64,000 nucleotides of DNA from Streptomyces polyasparticus (GTDB lineage: Bacteria > Actinomycetota > Actinomycetes > Streptomycetales > Streptomycetaceae): the NCBI RefSeq assembly GCF_014493765.1, contig NZ_JACTVJ010000004.1, positions 248,001-312,000 on the forward strand. The letters are read 5' to 3'. The notes beneath the pieces are model-generated. The model saw only the letters and a list, made by a program, of their open reading frames with translations. It searched no databases and was not told where the DNA came from. Shown piece after piece: positions 27,027 to 35,537 of this stretch. Position 1 is the stretch's first letter. Each line of letters opens with the position of its first letter. The translations under genes were made by a program, and so were the position numbers.

Positions 27027-27788
27027 TCACACCGCCGCGAACAGCGCCTCGGCCTCGGCCACCGTGTGCGCGAGTACCTCCGCATCCGGCCGGACTCCCG
27101 CCACGACGGCATCGATCGCGCGCAGACCGGCCCGGTCCAGGAGCCTCTTCTCATTGGTGACCCACTCGCCGCGCCCGGCGAGCACCGCATGCGCGGTGTA
27201 CATCGCCGCCGTGACGAGCGCGCCCGCCACCTCGGCCGCCTGGGCGCGTGGCGCGAAGTTCCCCTTCGCGTAGCCGAGGGTCATGGCCGCACGCTCGCGC
27301 CAGACGCCGGGCGCGTGCCGGCGCAGCTCCGACGGGTACGCGGGGCGCGGGAGTTCGCCGTACAGGACCTTGTTGACGGCGAGCTCGGAGACGACCAAGT
27401 AGCTGGGGATGCCCGCGAGATGGAACATCAGCGGCTCCCAGCGGAAGCGGCCGGCGCGCGCCTCGGCCAGCTCGTGCTCGACGACGTCCAGATCGCGGTA
27501 GTGCACGTCCACGGAGCGGCCGTCGACGGTGAGCCACGCGCCCCCGTTGAACACCCCGCCGCCCCAGCCGCCCAGCTCGGACACCTGCCCGGGCCAGCCC
27601 ACGGAGCGCAGCTCATCGGGGTCGAACGTGCCGCGGTAGTAGAGCGCGAAGTCCCAGTCGCTCTGCGGTGTGTGCGTGCCCTGGGCGCGCGAGCCGCCGA
27701 GCGTCACGGCCTGGACGCCGGGCAGCACGGCGAGCTGTTCGGCCACATAGGAGGGGAAACGTTCGTCCGTGACTGCCCCTGTCCGCAC
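27027..27788 (-). CDS. Nucleotidyltransferase-fold protein
   Basis: A 253-residue protein with the DNA polymerase beta-type nucleotidyltransferase signature GGSRAQGTHTPQSDWDFAL, where Gly-Gly-Ser and Asp-x-Asp bind NTP and Mg2+, and a third Asp in VDVHYRD. The C-terminal helices resemble those of antibiotic nucleotidyltransferases and minimal NTases. It may transfer a nucleotide to a small molecule or protein. The GTG at 27788 is the only credible start. Confidence 0.82.
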   Translation of the reverse strand: MRTGAVTDERFPSYVAEQLAVLPGVQAVTLGGSRAQGTHTPQSDWDFALYYRGTFDPDELRSVGWPGQVSELGGWGGGVFNGGAWLTVDGRSVDVHYRDLDVVEHELAEARAGRFRWEPLMFHLAGIPSYLVVSELAVNKVLYGELPRPAYPSELRRHAPGVWRERAAMTLGYAKGNFAPRAQAAEVAGALVTAAMYTAHAVLAGRGEWVTNEKRLLDRAGLRAIDAVVAGVRPDAEVLAHTVAEAEALFAAV

Positions 27789-27841
27789 CTGCGCCCCGCT
27801 TCCTGCCTACTCCCCCGCCACCACGCCTGCCTGCCCCTCGC

Positions 27842-28336
27842 TCACGAACGCTGCCTCGCTCTGCGGACCACCTTGTTGAGCGCGGCCTCCGCGGGAGTCG
27901 CGCGATGGCTGCCGACCAGCCGCTTCAGCGCCCGCAGAAAGATCTCCCGCTCGTCGTCGGGCACCTCGGCCAGCGCCTCCTTGTGCACCGAGTCCACGAT
28001 CCGCTGACTCTGCTCGGCGACCCGGGCGCCCTCTTCCGTGACATGGATGATCCGGGCCCTGCGGTCGGTGCTCGACTGGCGTCGCTCGGCCAGACCCGCC
28101 TTCTCCAGGGCGTCGACCGTGACGACCATCGTCGTCTTGTCCATGTCGCCGATCTCGGCCAGCTGCGCCTGGGTGCGCTCCTGGCCGACCGCGTGGACCA
28201 GGACGCAGTGCATCCGGGCCGTGATGCCGATCTCGGCGAGGGCCGCCGCCATACGGGCGCGCAGCGCATGTCCGCCGTAATCGAGCAGGTAGGAGAGGTC
28301 CGGCTCGGTACGCGTGGGCGGTGACATCGCAGTCAT
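27842..28336 (-). CDS. MarR-family transcriptional regulator
   Basis: A 164-residue winged-helix regulator. The recognition region is LAEIGDMDKTTMVVTVDALEKAGL and the wing is ERRQSSTDRRARIIHVTEEG, a classical MarR D-x-R-A pattern; flanking helices make the dimer. It is divergent from a DHA2 exporter gene, the standard arrangement for a repressor of its own exporter that lets go when a lipophilic ligand binds. A palindrome and direct repeat lie between the two. ATGs at 28336 and 28327 and a GTG at 28342 are all possible. Confidence 0.88.
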   Translation of the reverse strand: MTAMSPPTRTEPDLSYLLDYGGHALRARMAAALAEIGITARMHCVLVHAVGQERTQAQLAEIGDMDKTTMVVTVDALEKAGLAERRQSSTDRRARIIHVTEEGARVAEQSQRIVDSVHKEALAEVPDDEREIFLRALKRLVGSHRATPAEAALNKVVRRARQRS

Positions 28337-28358
28337 GGCCACAGCATAACCGAGATTC

Positions 28359-28400
28359 CGATCCGAAAGGGATCGTCTGCAACGGAACTATCTGCTACGG
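28359..28400. promoter_or_regulatory. Candidate MarR operator
   Basis: The 106-bp divergent gap holds a perfect inverted repeat CGATCC-GAAAG-GGATCG (28359-28375), followed by a direct repeat CTGCAACGGA / CTGCTACGGT (from 28377 and 28393). The position fits repression of both the marR-type gene and the exporter. Confidence 0.5.
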
Positions 28401-28442
28401 TCGTTTCAACGCCAGCGACCAAGCCGACGACCGGAGTGCGTC

Positions 28443-29912
28443 ATGTCTCTCAACTCGCGTGTTTCCCACGCTCTTTCAGCAAGGACGAAGCAGCTCTCGC
28501 TCGCCGTGGTGGCGACCGGGACGCTGATGATCGTGCTCGACGGTTCGATCGTGACGGTGGCGATGCCCGCCATCCAGCACGACCTGGGCTTCACCCCGGC
28601 CGGGCTGAGCTGGGTGGTGAACGCGTATCTGATCGCCTTCGGCTCCCTCCTCCTGCTTGCGGGCCGGCTCGGCGACCTGCTCGGCCGCCGCCGGATGTTC
28701 CTGTACGGGACCGGGGTCTTCACCGCGGCCTCGCTCCTCGCGGGCCTCGCCTCCTCCCCCGCGCTGCTCATAGCGGCCCGCTTCCTGCAGGGCGTGGGCA
28801 GTGCGATGGCCGCGGCGGTGAGCCTCGGCATCCTGGTCACGCTGTTCACCGAGGCACGTGAACGGGCCCGCGCCATCGCGGTGTTCAGCTTCACGGGAGC
28901 GGCCGGTGCGTCCATCGGGCAGGTGGTCGGCGGTGTACTCACCGATGCCCTGACCTGGAACTGGATCTTCTTCATCAACCTCCCGATCGGCCTCGCCTCG
29001 CTCGTGGTCGCCGCCGCCGTACTGCCCCGCGACCGCGGACTCGGCTTCGCCGCCGGCGCGGACGTCCTCGGTGCGCTCCTGGTCACGACGGGTCTGATGC
29101 TCGGCATCTACACGGTCGTCAAGGTGGAGTCGTACGGCTGGACCTCCGCCCACACTCTCGGCCTCGGCGCCCTTGCAGCGTCCCTGCTCGCCGCTTTCGT
29201 CATCCGTCAGACGAAGGCCCGCACTCCGCTCGTGCCGCTGCGGATCTTCCGTTCCCGCCAGGTGACCGGCGCGAATCTCGTGCAGATCCTGATGGTGGCG
29301 GCGCTGTTCTCCTTCCAGGTCCTGGTCGCGCTCTACCTCCAGCAGGTGCGGGGATACGGAGCCGCCGAGACCGGTCTCGCGATGCTGCCCGCGGCTGTGG
29401 TGATCGGCGCGGTCTCGCTCGGCATCTCCGCCCGGCTGAATGCGCGCTTCGGTGAACGGCGGGTGCTGCTCGCCGGGTTGACGCTCCTGATAGCCATGCT
29501 CCTGCTGCTCACCCGGCTCCCGGAGCGTTCCCACTACGCCGTGGACCTCCTTCCCGTGATGCTGCTCGCGGCCGGTTTCGGGCTCGCACTGCCGGCGCTC
29601 ACCTCGCTCGGCATGTCGGGAGCGAGCGAGTCCGACGCGGGTCTGGCATCCGGAGTCTTCAACACCACGCAGCAGATCGGCATGGCGCTGGGCGTGGCGG
29701 TGCTGTCCACCCTCGCGGCCTCCCGTACGGAGTCACAGCTCGCGGACGGTGCCTCCGAGGCCGCGGCTCTCACCAGCGGTTACCACCTGGCCTTCGGGAT
29801 CGGAGCAGGGCTGCTCGTGGCAGCATTCGTGATCGCGTACGCCGTGGTGCGCAAGGCTGCCGCTCCGACACCGTCCGAGGCCGTCACCGCACCGGTCCAC
29901 GTGGGGGTCTGA
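28443..29912 (+). CDS. DHA2-family MFS exporter under MarR control
   Basis: A 489-residue, 14-helix exporter with LDGSIVTVAMPAIQHDL in helix 1 and GRLGDLLGRRRMFLYG in the motif A loop. It should expel a drug or metabolite using the proton gradient. The divergent MarR gene and the PPOX-type gene 70 bp downstream form a small inducible detoxification unit. The ATG at 28443 is the first in a coding context. Confidence 0.9.
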   Translation: MSLNSRVSHALSARTKQLSLAVVATGTLMIVLDGSIVTVAMPAIQHDLGFTPAGLSWVVNAYLIAFGSLLLLAGRLGDLLGRRRMFLYGTGVFTAASLLAGLASSPALLIAARFLQGVGSAMAAAVSLGILVTLFTEARERARAIAVFSFTGAAGASIGQVVGGVLTDALTWNWIFFINLPIGLASLVVAAAVLPRDRGLGFAAGADVLGALLVTTGLMLGIYTVVKVESYGWTSAHTLGLGALAASLLAAFVIRQTKARTPLVPLRIFRSRQVTGANLVQILMVAALFSFQVLVALYLQQVRGYGAAETGLAMLPAAVVIGAVSLGISARLNARFGERRVLLAGLTLLIAMLLLLTRLPERSHYAVDLLPVMLLAAGFGLALPALTSLGMSGASESDAGLASGVFNTTQQIGMALGVAVLSTLAASRTESQLADGASEAAALTSGYHLAFGIGAGLLVAAFVIAYAVVRKAAAPTPSEAVTAPVHVGV

Positions 29913-29981
29913 CCGCCCGCGGCCTGCTCACCTCCCGTTTCTCGCCTCTTATCTCCCCCTTGAACCTGAAGGAGCCCTGCC

Positions 29982-30563
29982 ATGTCCAGCCACGCCACCA
30001 CCTCCGCCTCCACCGCCGCCGCCGTCGACACCACTGCCGCTGCGTCCGCCGAGGCCACTGCCACCGCCAACGCCGGCACGGCCACCGCATCCCGCAAGCC
30101 CGCCTCCGGTCCGGCTCCCCGCGTCCTGAGCGATGCCGAGCTGTCCGAACTCCTCGGCGCCCAGCAGTTCTCCGTCCTCGCGACGGTGCGCCGCACGGGA
30201 CACCCGCACCTGTCCACGGTCCTGCACCACTGGGACCCGCAGGAGAGAATCCTGCGGATCTCCACGACGGCCGGCCGGCTCAAGGTGCGCCAGATACAAG
30301 CCGACCCGCACGCCGCCCTCCATGTCTCGGGCCCCGGCAACTGGTCGTTCGCGGTGGCCGAGGGCGAGGCCGAGGTCTCCGGCCCGACCATGACCCCTGG
30401 CGACGCCGTGGGCCGCGAACTGCTCTCCCTCACCCCGGGGTTCAGCGATCCGGACGATGAACTGGGCTTCCTGGAGCAGCTGGTGGACGAGCAGCGCGTG
30501 GTGATCCGGCTGCGGGTCTCACGCCTGTACGGGACGTCCCTCGACATACCCGTGGAGGCCTGA
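29982..30563 (+). CDS. PPOX-class (F420/FMN-dependent) split-barrel enzyme
   Basis: The 193 residues start with an Ala/Thr/Ser-rich leader of about 45 residues, not seen in typical family members. The split beta-barrel domain follows: FSVLATVRRTGHPHLSTVLHHWD, ILRISTTAGRLKVRQIQADP, and ALHVSGPGNWSFAVAEGEAEV. Actinobacterial members use F420 or FMN to reduce diverse organic compounds. Co-transcription with the exporter suggests it modifies the same class of compounds. AAGGAG precedes the ATG. Confidence 0.85.
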   Translation: MSSHATTSASTAAAVDTTAAASAEATATANAGTATASRKPASGPAPRVLSDAELSELLGAQQFSVLATVRRTGHPHLSTVLHHWDPQERILRISTTAGRLKVRQIQADPHAALHVSGPGNWSFAVAEGEAEVSGPTMTPGDAVGRELLSLTPGFSDPDDELGFLEQLVDEQRVVIRLRVSRLYGTSLDIPVEA

Positions 30564-30565
30564 GC

Positions 30566-31336
30566 TCACCGCTCGCCCCGGAGCGCATAGTGCGCCGCGA
30601 CGCCTGGCTGGCCCGTGTAGTTGGGGCCGGCCTCGGGGTCTGCGCCCAGGTACCGGAGAGGGAGGTCCAGGGGGCGGCCGCCGCGGAGGGTCAGGCGATG
30701 GTTCCGGGCGGAGTAGGCGAAGCCCGCCTCCCTCAGCGCCGCGAGCACCACCGCTGAGGACTCTTCGTCCTCATCCACCCGCGCAGTCACCTGCTCATCC
30801 ACCCGCACACTCCCGTCCTCACCCACCCGCACAGCCAGGTCATCGCCCACCCGCACAGTGAAGGGATCGAAATGCGCGACGAAGAGCCCGTCGGCGGTCA
30901 GCCAGGTGGCGATCCGGGCGAGCAGGCCGAGCCGGTCGCCGATGTAGTGCAGCCCATGGACACAGGTGATGAGGTCGTAGCACCGGCCCGGAGGTGGAGC
31001 CCAGTCGGCGAGATCGGCGGTGACGAGTTCGAGCCCTGGGGGCAGCGGTGCCCGGCGCATCGGCCCGACGAGATCCACCCCGGTGAACGTGCCGCCGGCC
31101 ACCCGGCCCGCCGCCTCCCGAAGCGCCAGCCCTTCCCCGCTGCACAGGTCGAGCCACGCCGCGCCCCCGCCCCGCGCGGCCAGGAACTGACCGGGATCGA
31201 AGCCGAGTTCGCGCGCGTAGCTGTTCACCCCCGACAGCACCCGCTCACGGTTCATCGTGTTGTTGGCGACAACGGAATATCCGGTCAACTGGTCGTCCTG
31301 CACCAGGCGTCCGGTCCTCGACGGTCTCTCGCTCAC
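30566..31336 (-). CDS. SAM-dependent methyltransferase with internal repeat insertion
   Basis: A 256-residue class I methyltransferase: motif I WLDLCSGEGLALREAA, acidic loop TGVDL, motif IV CYDLITCVHGLHYIGD. Between strand 5 and the C-terminal part an 8-residue repeat (RVGDDLAV, RVGEDGSV, RVDEQVTA) is inserted in frame, from four 24-bp DNA units at 30771-30866. It is likely a surface loop. GTG start at 31336. It ends two bases from the convergent PPOX gene. Confidence 0.82.
   Translation of the reverse strand: MSERPSRTGRLVQDDQLTGYSVVANNTMNRERVLSGVNSYARELGFDPGQFLAARGGGAAWLDLCSGEGLALREAAGRVAGGTFTGVDLVGPMRRAPLPPGLELVTADLADWAPPPGRCYDLITCVHGLHYIGDRLGLLARIATWLTADGLFVAHFDPFTVRVGDDLAVRVGEDGSVRVDEQVTARVDEDEESSAVVLAALREAGFAYSARNHRLTLRGGRPLDLPLRYLGADPEAGPNYTGQPGVAAHYALRGER
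30771..30866 (-). repeat. Four 24-bp tandem repeats inside the methyltransferase gene
   Basis: Units of the type TCATCCACCCGCACA... begin at 30771, 30795, 30819 and 30843 on the plus strand. They keep the reading frame and code for 8-residue acidic repeats. The shared core ACCCGC is invariant. Confidence 0.85.
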
Positions 31337-31418
31337 GACCCGATTCTCCGGGAAGGCGCGCGGTCCGACACCCCTAATTCACTCGCCCCCGATCCCTCAC
31401 CGACGGCACCCTGGCCCC

Positions 31419-32018
31419 ATGCAGCAGAGGACCGACCCCTATGTCATCAGAGCCCGCCACACCGCCGAGACCGTCACCGTCTACCAGGCCTACTCCCCTG
31501 CGCTCGGGCTGCCCGCGGCCCGCGACGGGCGGTTTCCGGCCGCGTGGAAGCGGGAGCGGATGACCTGGGTCAAGCCGTCGTTCCTCTGGATGATGTACCG
31601 CTGCGGCTGGGGCACCAAGGAAGGGCAGGAGACCGTGCTCGCCATCGAGATACGGCGGGACGGGTTCGAGTGGGCGCTGCGCCACGCCTGTCTCTCGCAC
31701 TATGTGCGCGGGCTGCACGCGGACCGGGCCTCCTGGCAGCGGGAGCTCAAGCGGGCGCCGGCGCGGGTGCAGTGGGATCCCGAGCGCGATCTGCGGCTCC
31801 AGGCGCTGCCGTACCGCTCGCTCCAGCTGGGTCTTGCGGGCGAGGCGACGCGGCTCTATGCGGACGAGTGGATCGTGTCCGTCACCGATGTCACGGCGAC
31901 GGCCCGAACCATCCACGCCCTCGTACGGGAAGGCGAACTGGGCGCCGCGGCCGCGCTGTTGCCCGAGGAGACGGTGTATCCGGCGGACGACGAGCTGCTT
32001 GGGCGGCTGCGGGTCTGA
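31419..32018 (+). CDS. DUF4291 protein
   Basis: A 199-residue protein with the DUF4291 signature: VYQAYSPALGLPA, FPAAWKRERMTWVKPSFLWMMYR, GWGTKEGQETVLAIEI, and VQWDPERDLRLQALPYRSLQLGL. The family is widespread, soluble and of unknown function. The start ATG follows a C-rich stretch without a clear ribosome-binding site. Downstream lie two tandem-repeat arrays. Confidence 0.88.
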   Translation: MQQRTDPYVIRARHTAETVTVYQAYSPALGLPAARDGRFPAAWKRERMTWVKPSFLWMMYRCGWGTKEGQETVLAIEIRRDGFEWALRHACLSHYVRGLHADRASWQRELKRAPARVQWDPERDLRLQALPYRSLQLGLAGEATRLYADEWIVSVTDVTATARTIHALVREGELGAAAALLPEETVYPADDELLGRLRV

Positions 32019-32090
32019 GCGGGGGGAGCCGCGGGGGTGGAGGTCTAGAGCGGGGGCCTGGAACGGAGGCCTGGAGCGGGGCCTGACGCC

Positions 32091-32178
32091 GGGACTGAAG
32101 CGGGCCTGACGCCGGGACTGAGGCGGGGCCCGAGGCCGGGACTGAGGCGGGGCCCGACGCCGGGACTGAGGCGGCGGG
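32091..32178. repeat. 24-bp tandem repeat, about 3.7 copies
   Basis: Non-coding units of the type GGGACTGAGGCGGGGCCCGA... begin at 32091, 32114, 32138 and 32162 (the first is 23 bp, the others 24). They fill the gap after the DUF4291 gene. Confidence 0.85.
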
Positions 32179-32196
32179 CGGGATGGAGGCCCCTTC

Positions 32197-32292
32197 GGGG
32201 GACGGAGGTCAGTTCGGGGGATGGAGGTCAGTTCCGGGGATGGAGGTCAGTTCCGGGGACGGAGGTCAGTTCCGGGGACGGAGGTCAGTTCC
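32197..32292. repeat. 19-bp tandem repeat, five copies
   Basis: Units GGGGATGGAGGTCAGTTCC / GGGGACGGAGGTCAGTTCC start at 32197 (20 bp), 32217, 32236, 32255 and 32274. The last copy contains the stop codon of the flavin reductase-like gene, so the array looks like an outward duplication of that gene's end. Confidence 0.88.
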
Positions 32293-33046
32293 GGCGGGTT
32301 GCCGTTTCGGAGCGGAAGCCGTGGCCCAGTTCGGGGCCGAGACCGAAGTAGTGGCGGAAGTTGTAGAGAAGGGGGCTCCACCGGGACGGGTCGATGTGGT
32401 CGGTGCCGGGCACGACGATCGTGGAGTCGGCGTGGACGCGTACCACCTCGCACTCCGCGATCCGGAAATGGCCCTCAGGACCGGCGGACCGCAAGGTGCG
32501 CACCCGCGCCTCCAGGTGCAGCGGGCACTCCGCGACCCGGGCCGGGCGCACCACGTGGGACGGCATCCGGCTGAGACCGGCCGCGCCGAACTTGTCGGGC
32601 TCGTGCCGGTAGACCGCGCGCTTGGCGTCCGGGACAGGGTGCGCGCCGGTGAGCGGAGCCAGGCGTTCCACCGCGGCCCACTGGTGCGGGGACGGCAGGC
32701 TGACGGCGAGTTCCGGACGTTCGGCCAGGTTGGCCGCGGTCCGGCTCTCCGCGCCGATGCCCAGGACGAGGGTGTGGCCGAGCGCCCAGGCCGACGAGAT
32801 CGGGGCCAGATTGTCACTGCCGTCGGGGTTCTCGGTGGTCAGCAGGACCACCGGGGTGCCGAAGTACAGGATGGACGGGGAGATCGTCAGGTGGGACGGG
32901 GAGATCGGCTCGCGGGACGGGGAGTTCGCCAGGTGGGACGGGGAGATCGGCTCGCGGGACGGGGAGATCGGCTGATCGGTACTCGATGACGGAGCCGAGG
33001 AGGAAATCGGCAGGTGGGAAGGGGTGGTGTCCGCTGTGGTGGTCAT
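32285..33046 (-). CDS. Flavin reductase-like (FMN split-barrel) protein with repetitive N-terminus
   Basis: The 253 residues begin with a Ser/Pro-rich leader of about 60 residues made of 7-residue repeats (ISPSREP / ISPSHLA) from 21-bp DNA units around 32873-32973. The FMN-binding split barrel follows: TPVVLLTTENPDGSDNLAPISS, LGIGAESRTAANLAERPEL, ECPLHLEARV and FRIAECEVVRVHAD. Such proteins reduce flavins or act as FMN-dependent oxidoreductases. It is divergent from a HTH regulator gene that probably controls it; TTCGG-N6-CCGAA lies between them at 33071-33086. Confidence 0.82.
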   Translation of the reverse strand: MTTTADTTPSHLPISSSAPSSSTDQPISPSREPISPSHLANSPSREPISPSHLTISPSILYFGTPVVLLTTENPDGSDNLAPISSAWALGHTLVLGIGAESRTAANLAERPELAVSLPSPHQWAAVERLAPLTGAHPVPDAKRAVYRHEPDKFGAAGLSRMPSHVVRPARVAECPLHLEARVRTLRSAGPEGHFRIAECEVVRVHADSTIVVPGTDHIDPSRWSPLLYNFRHYFGLGPELGHGFRSETATRRN

Positions 33047-33110
33047 GGAGGGACGCTAAGACGGGGTTGTTTCGGTGCCCGCCGAACCGTGGGGCGGACA
33101 CAATCGATCC

Positions 33111-33986
33111 ATGACCGTCACCTCGGCACCTGCCTCAGCGCTCGGGCCCGCCCGCACCTCGGCGCTCGCCCCCGCACCCGCCTCGGCACCCGCCCCCGCC
33201 CCGGCACCTGCCTCAGCGCCCGCCCCCGCCCAGACCGCGCCTGACCGCACCCCCGCCCAGACCACCCCCATCAGCATCTCCGCCCCCGACCTCGCCTCCC
33301 TCGCGGGGCTGCTCGCCGATCGCACCCGGGCGTCCATCTGTCTGGCCCTGCTCGACGGACGGGCGTGGACCGCCACGGAGCTGGCGCAGCACGCCGGGGT
33401 CGCCCGTTCCACCGTCACCGGGCATCTGCATCAGCTCGTGGCGGGCGGTCTCCTGGAGGAGGCACGGCAGGGCAGGCACCGCTATGTGCGCCTTTCGGGC
33501 CCGGCCACCGCGGAGATGATCGAGTCGCTCGCCTCGCATGCGCCGCTGCGGACGACTCCCGTACGTTCCCTGCGCGATGCCAGCCGCCGTCGCGCGCTCG
33601 CCCACGCCCGCTCCTGCTACGACCATCTCGCGGGCTCGGTGGCCGTGGCGATCACCGACGCCATGACCGAACGGGCGCTGCTCGCCTGGGACTACGGCCC
33701 GTCGCTCTCCGCGGACGGCAAGGCCTGGCTGCGGGACATGGGCATCGACGACCACCGCCCGCTCGGCTCCTGCCGCGCCCATATCCGCACCTGCCTCGAC
33801 TGGACGGAACGGCGGCCGCATCTGGCGGGTGCGGTGGGCGCGGCCCTGTTCCAGCGGGCGCTCGACGCCGGGTGGGTGATACGCCGCGGCACGACCCGCG
33901 TGGTCGAGCTGACCGACGCCGGCCGTGCCGTATTCCGGGAGCAACTGGGCCTCGGGGACGAGGTGTTGACGCCTCCAGAGCGATGA
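33111..33986 (+). CDS. ArsR-type helix-turn-helix regulator
   Basis: The 291 residues open with an Ala/Pro repeat of about 40 residues, then a winged helix: LADRTRASICLALLDGRAWTA, TELAQHAGVARSTVTGHLHQL and the wing GGLLEEARQGRHRYVRLSG. A C-terminal helical domain of about 150 residues (CRAHIRTCLDWTERRPHLAG) is typical of longer ArsR-like regulators in actinobacteria. No metal-binding CxC is seen, so the ligand is probably organic. It is divergent from the flavin reductase-like gene. ATG start at 33111. Confidence 0.85.
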   Translation: MTVTSAPASALGPARTSALAPAPASAPAPAPAPASAPAPAQTAPDRTPAQTTPISISAPDLASLAGLLADRTRASICLALLDGRAWTATELAQHAGVARSTVTGHLHQLVAGGLLEEARQGRHRYVRLSGPATAEMIESLASHAPLRTTPVRSLRDASRRRALAHARSCYDHLAGSVAVAITDAMTERALLAWDYGPSLSADGKAWLRDMGIDDHRPLGSCRAHIRTCLDWTERRPHLAGAVGAALFQRALDAGWVIRRGTTRVVELTDAGRAVFREQLGLGDEVLTPPER

Positions 33987-34019
33987 CGAGCAGTCAGGAC
34001 ACCGCAGCGACGAGGGGAA

Positions 34020-34943
34020 TCAGACCGTCAGCACGATCTTCCCCCGCGTCCGCCCCTCCTGGCTGAGCCGCCAGGCCTCCGCGGCCTCTGCCAGCGGGAA
34101 GGCCTTGTCCACATGGACGGTCAGCTTGCCCGCGTCCGCGAGTTCGGCGAGCGCGGTGAGGTCCTCGGCCGACGGCCGCACCCACACATAGTGGCCACCG
34201 GCCTCCAGCGCGCCCTGGCCGTCCGCGATCGACGCGACCCGGCCCGGCTGCTTGAGCAGCGGCAGCGACTGCGCCACCGCGCCCTCGCCCACGAAGTCGA
34301 GCACGGCGTCGACACCGTCCGGTGCCAACTCCCGTACGCGCTCGACGAGTCCGTCGCCGTACGTGACCGGCTCGGCGCCCAGTTCCCGCAGATACGCGTG
34401 GTTGCGCTCACTGGCCGTACCGATGACCTTCGCCCCCAGCGCGACCGCGATCTGCACACCGAGCGAGCCCACACCGCCGGCGGCGGCATGGATCAGCACG
34501 GTCTCGCCCGCGGCCACACCCAGCCGCTTGAGCGACTGATACGCGGTGAGCCCGGCCAGCGGCACCCCGGCCGCCTGCTCCCAGGTCAGCGCCGCGGGCT
34601 TCTTGGCGAGGGTGCGTACGGGGGCGGAGACGAGCTCGGCGTAGGTGCCGTTCTGCGTCCAGTCCTTGCGTGCGTAGCCGAACACCTCGTCGCCGACGGC
34701 GAACTCCGTGGCGTCGAGACCCACCTGCTCCACGACACCGGCGACATCCCAGCCGGAGATGAGCGGGAAGCGGACCTCCATGATCGGGTCGAGGTAGCCG
34801 GCGGCGAGCTTCCAGTCGACCGGGTTGACCGCGGCGGCCTTCACCCGGATCAGCACCTCACCGGGTGCGACCTTGGGGTCGGGGAGGTCGACGAGACGCA
34901 GGTCGTCGGGGGAACCGTACTTTTCGAGTGCAATGGCCTTCAT
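34020..34943 (-). CDS. NADP-dependent oxidoreductase, zinc-less MDR (quinone reductase) type
   Basis: A 307-residue medium-chain reductase with no catalytic zinc cysteines. It has the quinone-oxidoreductase pattern AAAVNPVDWKLAAGY, GWDVAGVVEQVG, WEQAAGVPLAGLTAYQSL and the NADPH site HAAAGGVGSLGVQIA. It should reduce quinones or enones with NADPH. A CGGAGTT sequence lies 11 bases before the ATG. It is convergent with the ArsR-type gene, 33 bp apart. Confidence 0.9.
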   Translation of the reverse strand: MKAIALEKYGSPDDLRLVDLPDPKVAPGEVLIRVKAAAVNPVDWKLAAGYLDPIMEVRFPLISGWDVAGVVEQVGLDATEFAVGDEVFGYARKDWTQNGTYAELVSAPVRTLAKKPAALTWEQAAGVPLAGLTAYQSLKRLGVAAGETVLIHAAAGGVGSLGVQIAVALGAKVIGTASERNHAYLRELGAEPVTYGDGLVERVRELAPDGVDAVLDFVGEGAVAQSLPLLKQPGRVASIADGQGALEAGGHYVWVRPSAEDLTALAELADAGKLTVHVDKAFPLAEAAEAWRLSQEGRTRGKIVLTV

Positions 34944-35111
34944 GATGATCGGCAACTCCGTAGGCGAGCGGAACATTCCTGGACTACTGGGACGCCGTCG
35001 GCCGCGCGGGATATTCGGATGCGCGAGCCGCGGCCTGGCGTGAGGATGAGCGCGGCCGCTTTGTCCAGCATCCGCACAGTCGCGGCGCGCGGCCACTTGG
35101 CACGTGTTCCC

Positions 35112-35537
35112 TTGGAGGCAGTCATCATCCAGCGCAAGGTCGCCGCCGCAGGTCTGCTCAAGCCGCCCACGTATTCCCATGCGTCGATCGTCGAGGCCGG
35201 TACGCGGCTGGCGTTCCTGGCCGGTTCCGTCCCGCTCGACGCGGACGGACAGCTGGTCGGTCCGGATGATCCGGTACGCCAGACCGAGCAGGTGCTCGCC
35301 AATCTCGAGGCCCAGCTGCGGGACATCGGCAGCGATCTGTCCCAGGTCGTCTATACGGATGTCTATGTGGTGAGCGGCGACCCGGCCGTGCTCGCGGACG
35401 TGTGGCGGGTGGTCGAGGCCTCGGGCCTGAGCAGGGCCGAGGGCGGTCCCCACTCGTCGACTCTGCTCGGTGTGGCGAGCCTCGGCTACCGGGGGCAGCT
35501 GGTCGAGATCACGGCCACCGCGGTCGTGCCGGAGTGA
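35112..35537 (+). CDS. RidA family protein
   Basis: About 137-141 residues of the RidA/YjgF fold: PPTYSHASIVEAGTRLAFLAGS, VRQTEQVLANLEAQL and VVYTDVYVV. RidA proteins hydrolyse reactive enamines/imines such as 2-aminoacrylate; the canonical Arg (R105 in E. coli RidA) is not evident here, so this may be a non-archetypal paralogue. The start is unclear: TTG 35112 has no ribosome-binding site, whereas GGAGG (35114-35118) stands five bases before ATC 35124. The stop overlaps the next start (GTGA), so it is in an operon with the acetyltransferase. Confidence 0.78.
   Translation: MEAVIIQRKVAAAGLLKPPTYSHASIVEAGTRLAFLAGSVPLDADGQLVGPDDPVRQTEQVLANLEAQLRDIGSDLSQVVYTDVYVVSGDPAVLADVWRVVEASGLSRAEGGPHSSTLLGVASLGYRGQLVEITATAVVPE

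Noticed and set aside
32091-32292. CRISPR array
   Set aside because: Units are head to tail without unique spacers and there are no cas genes.
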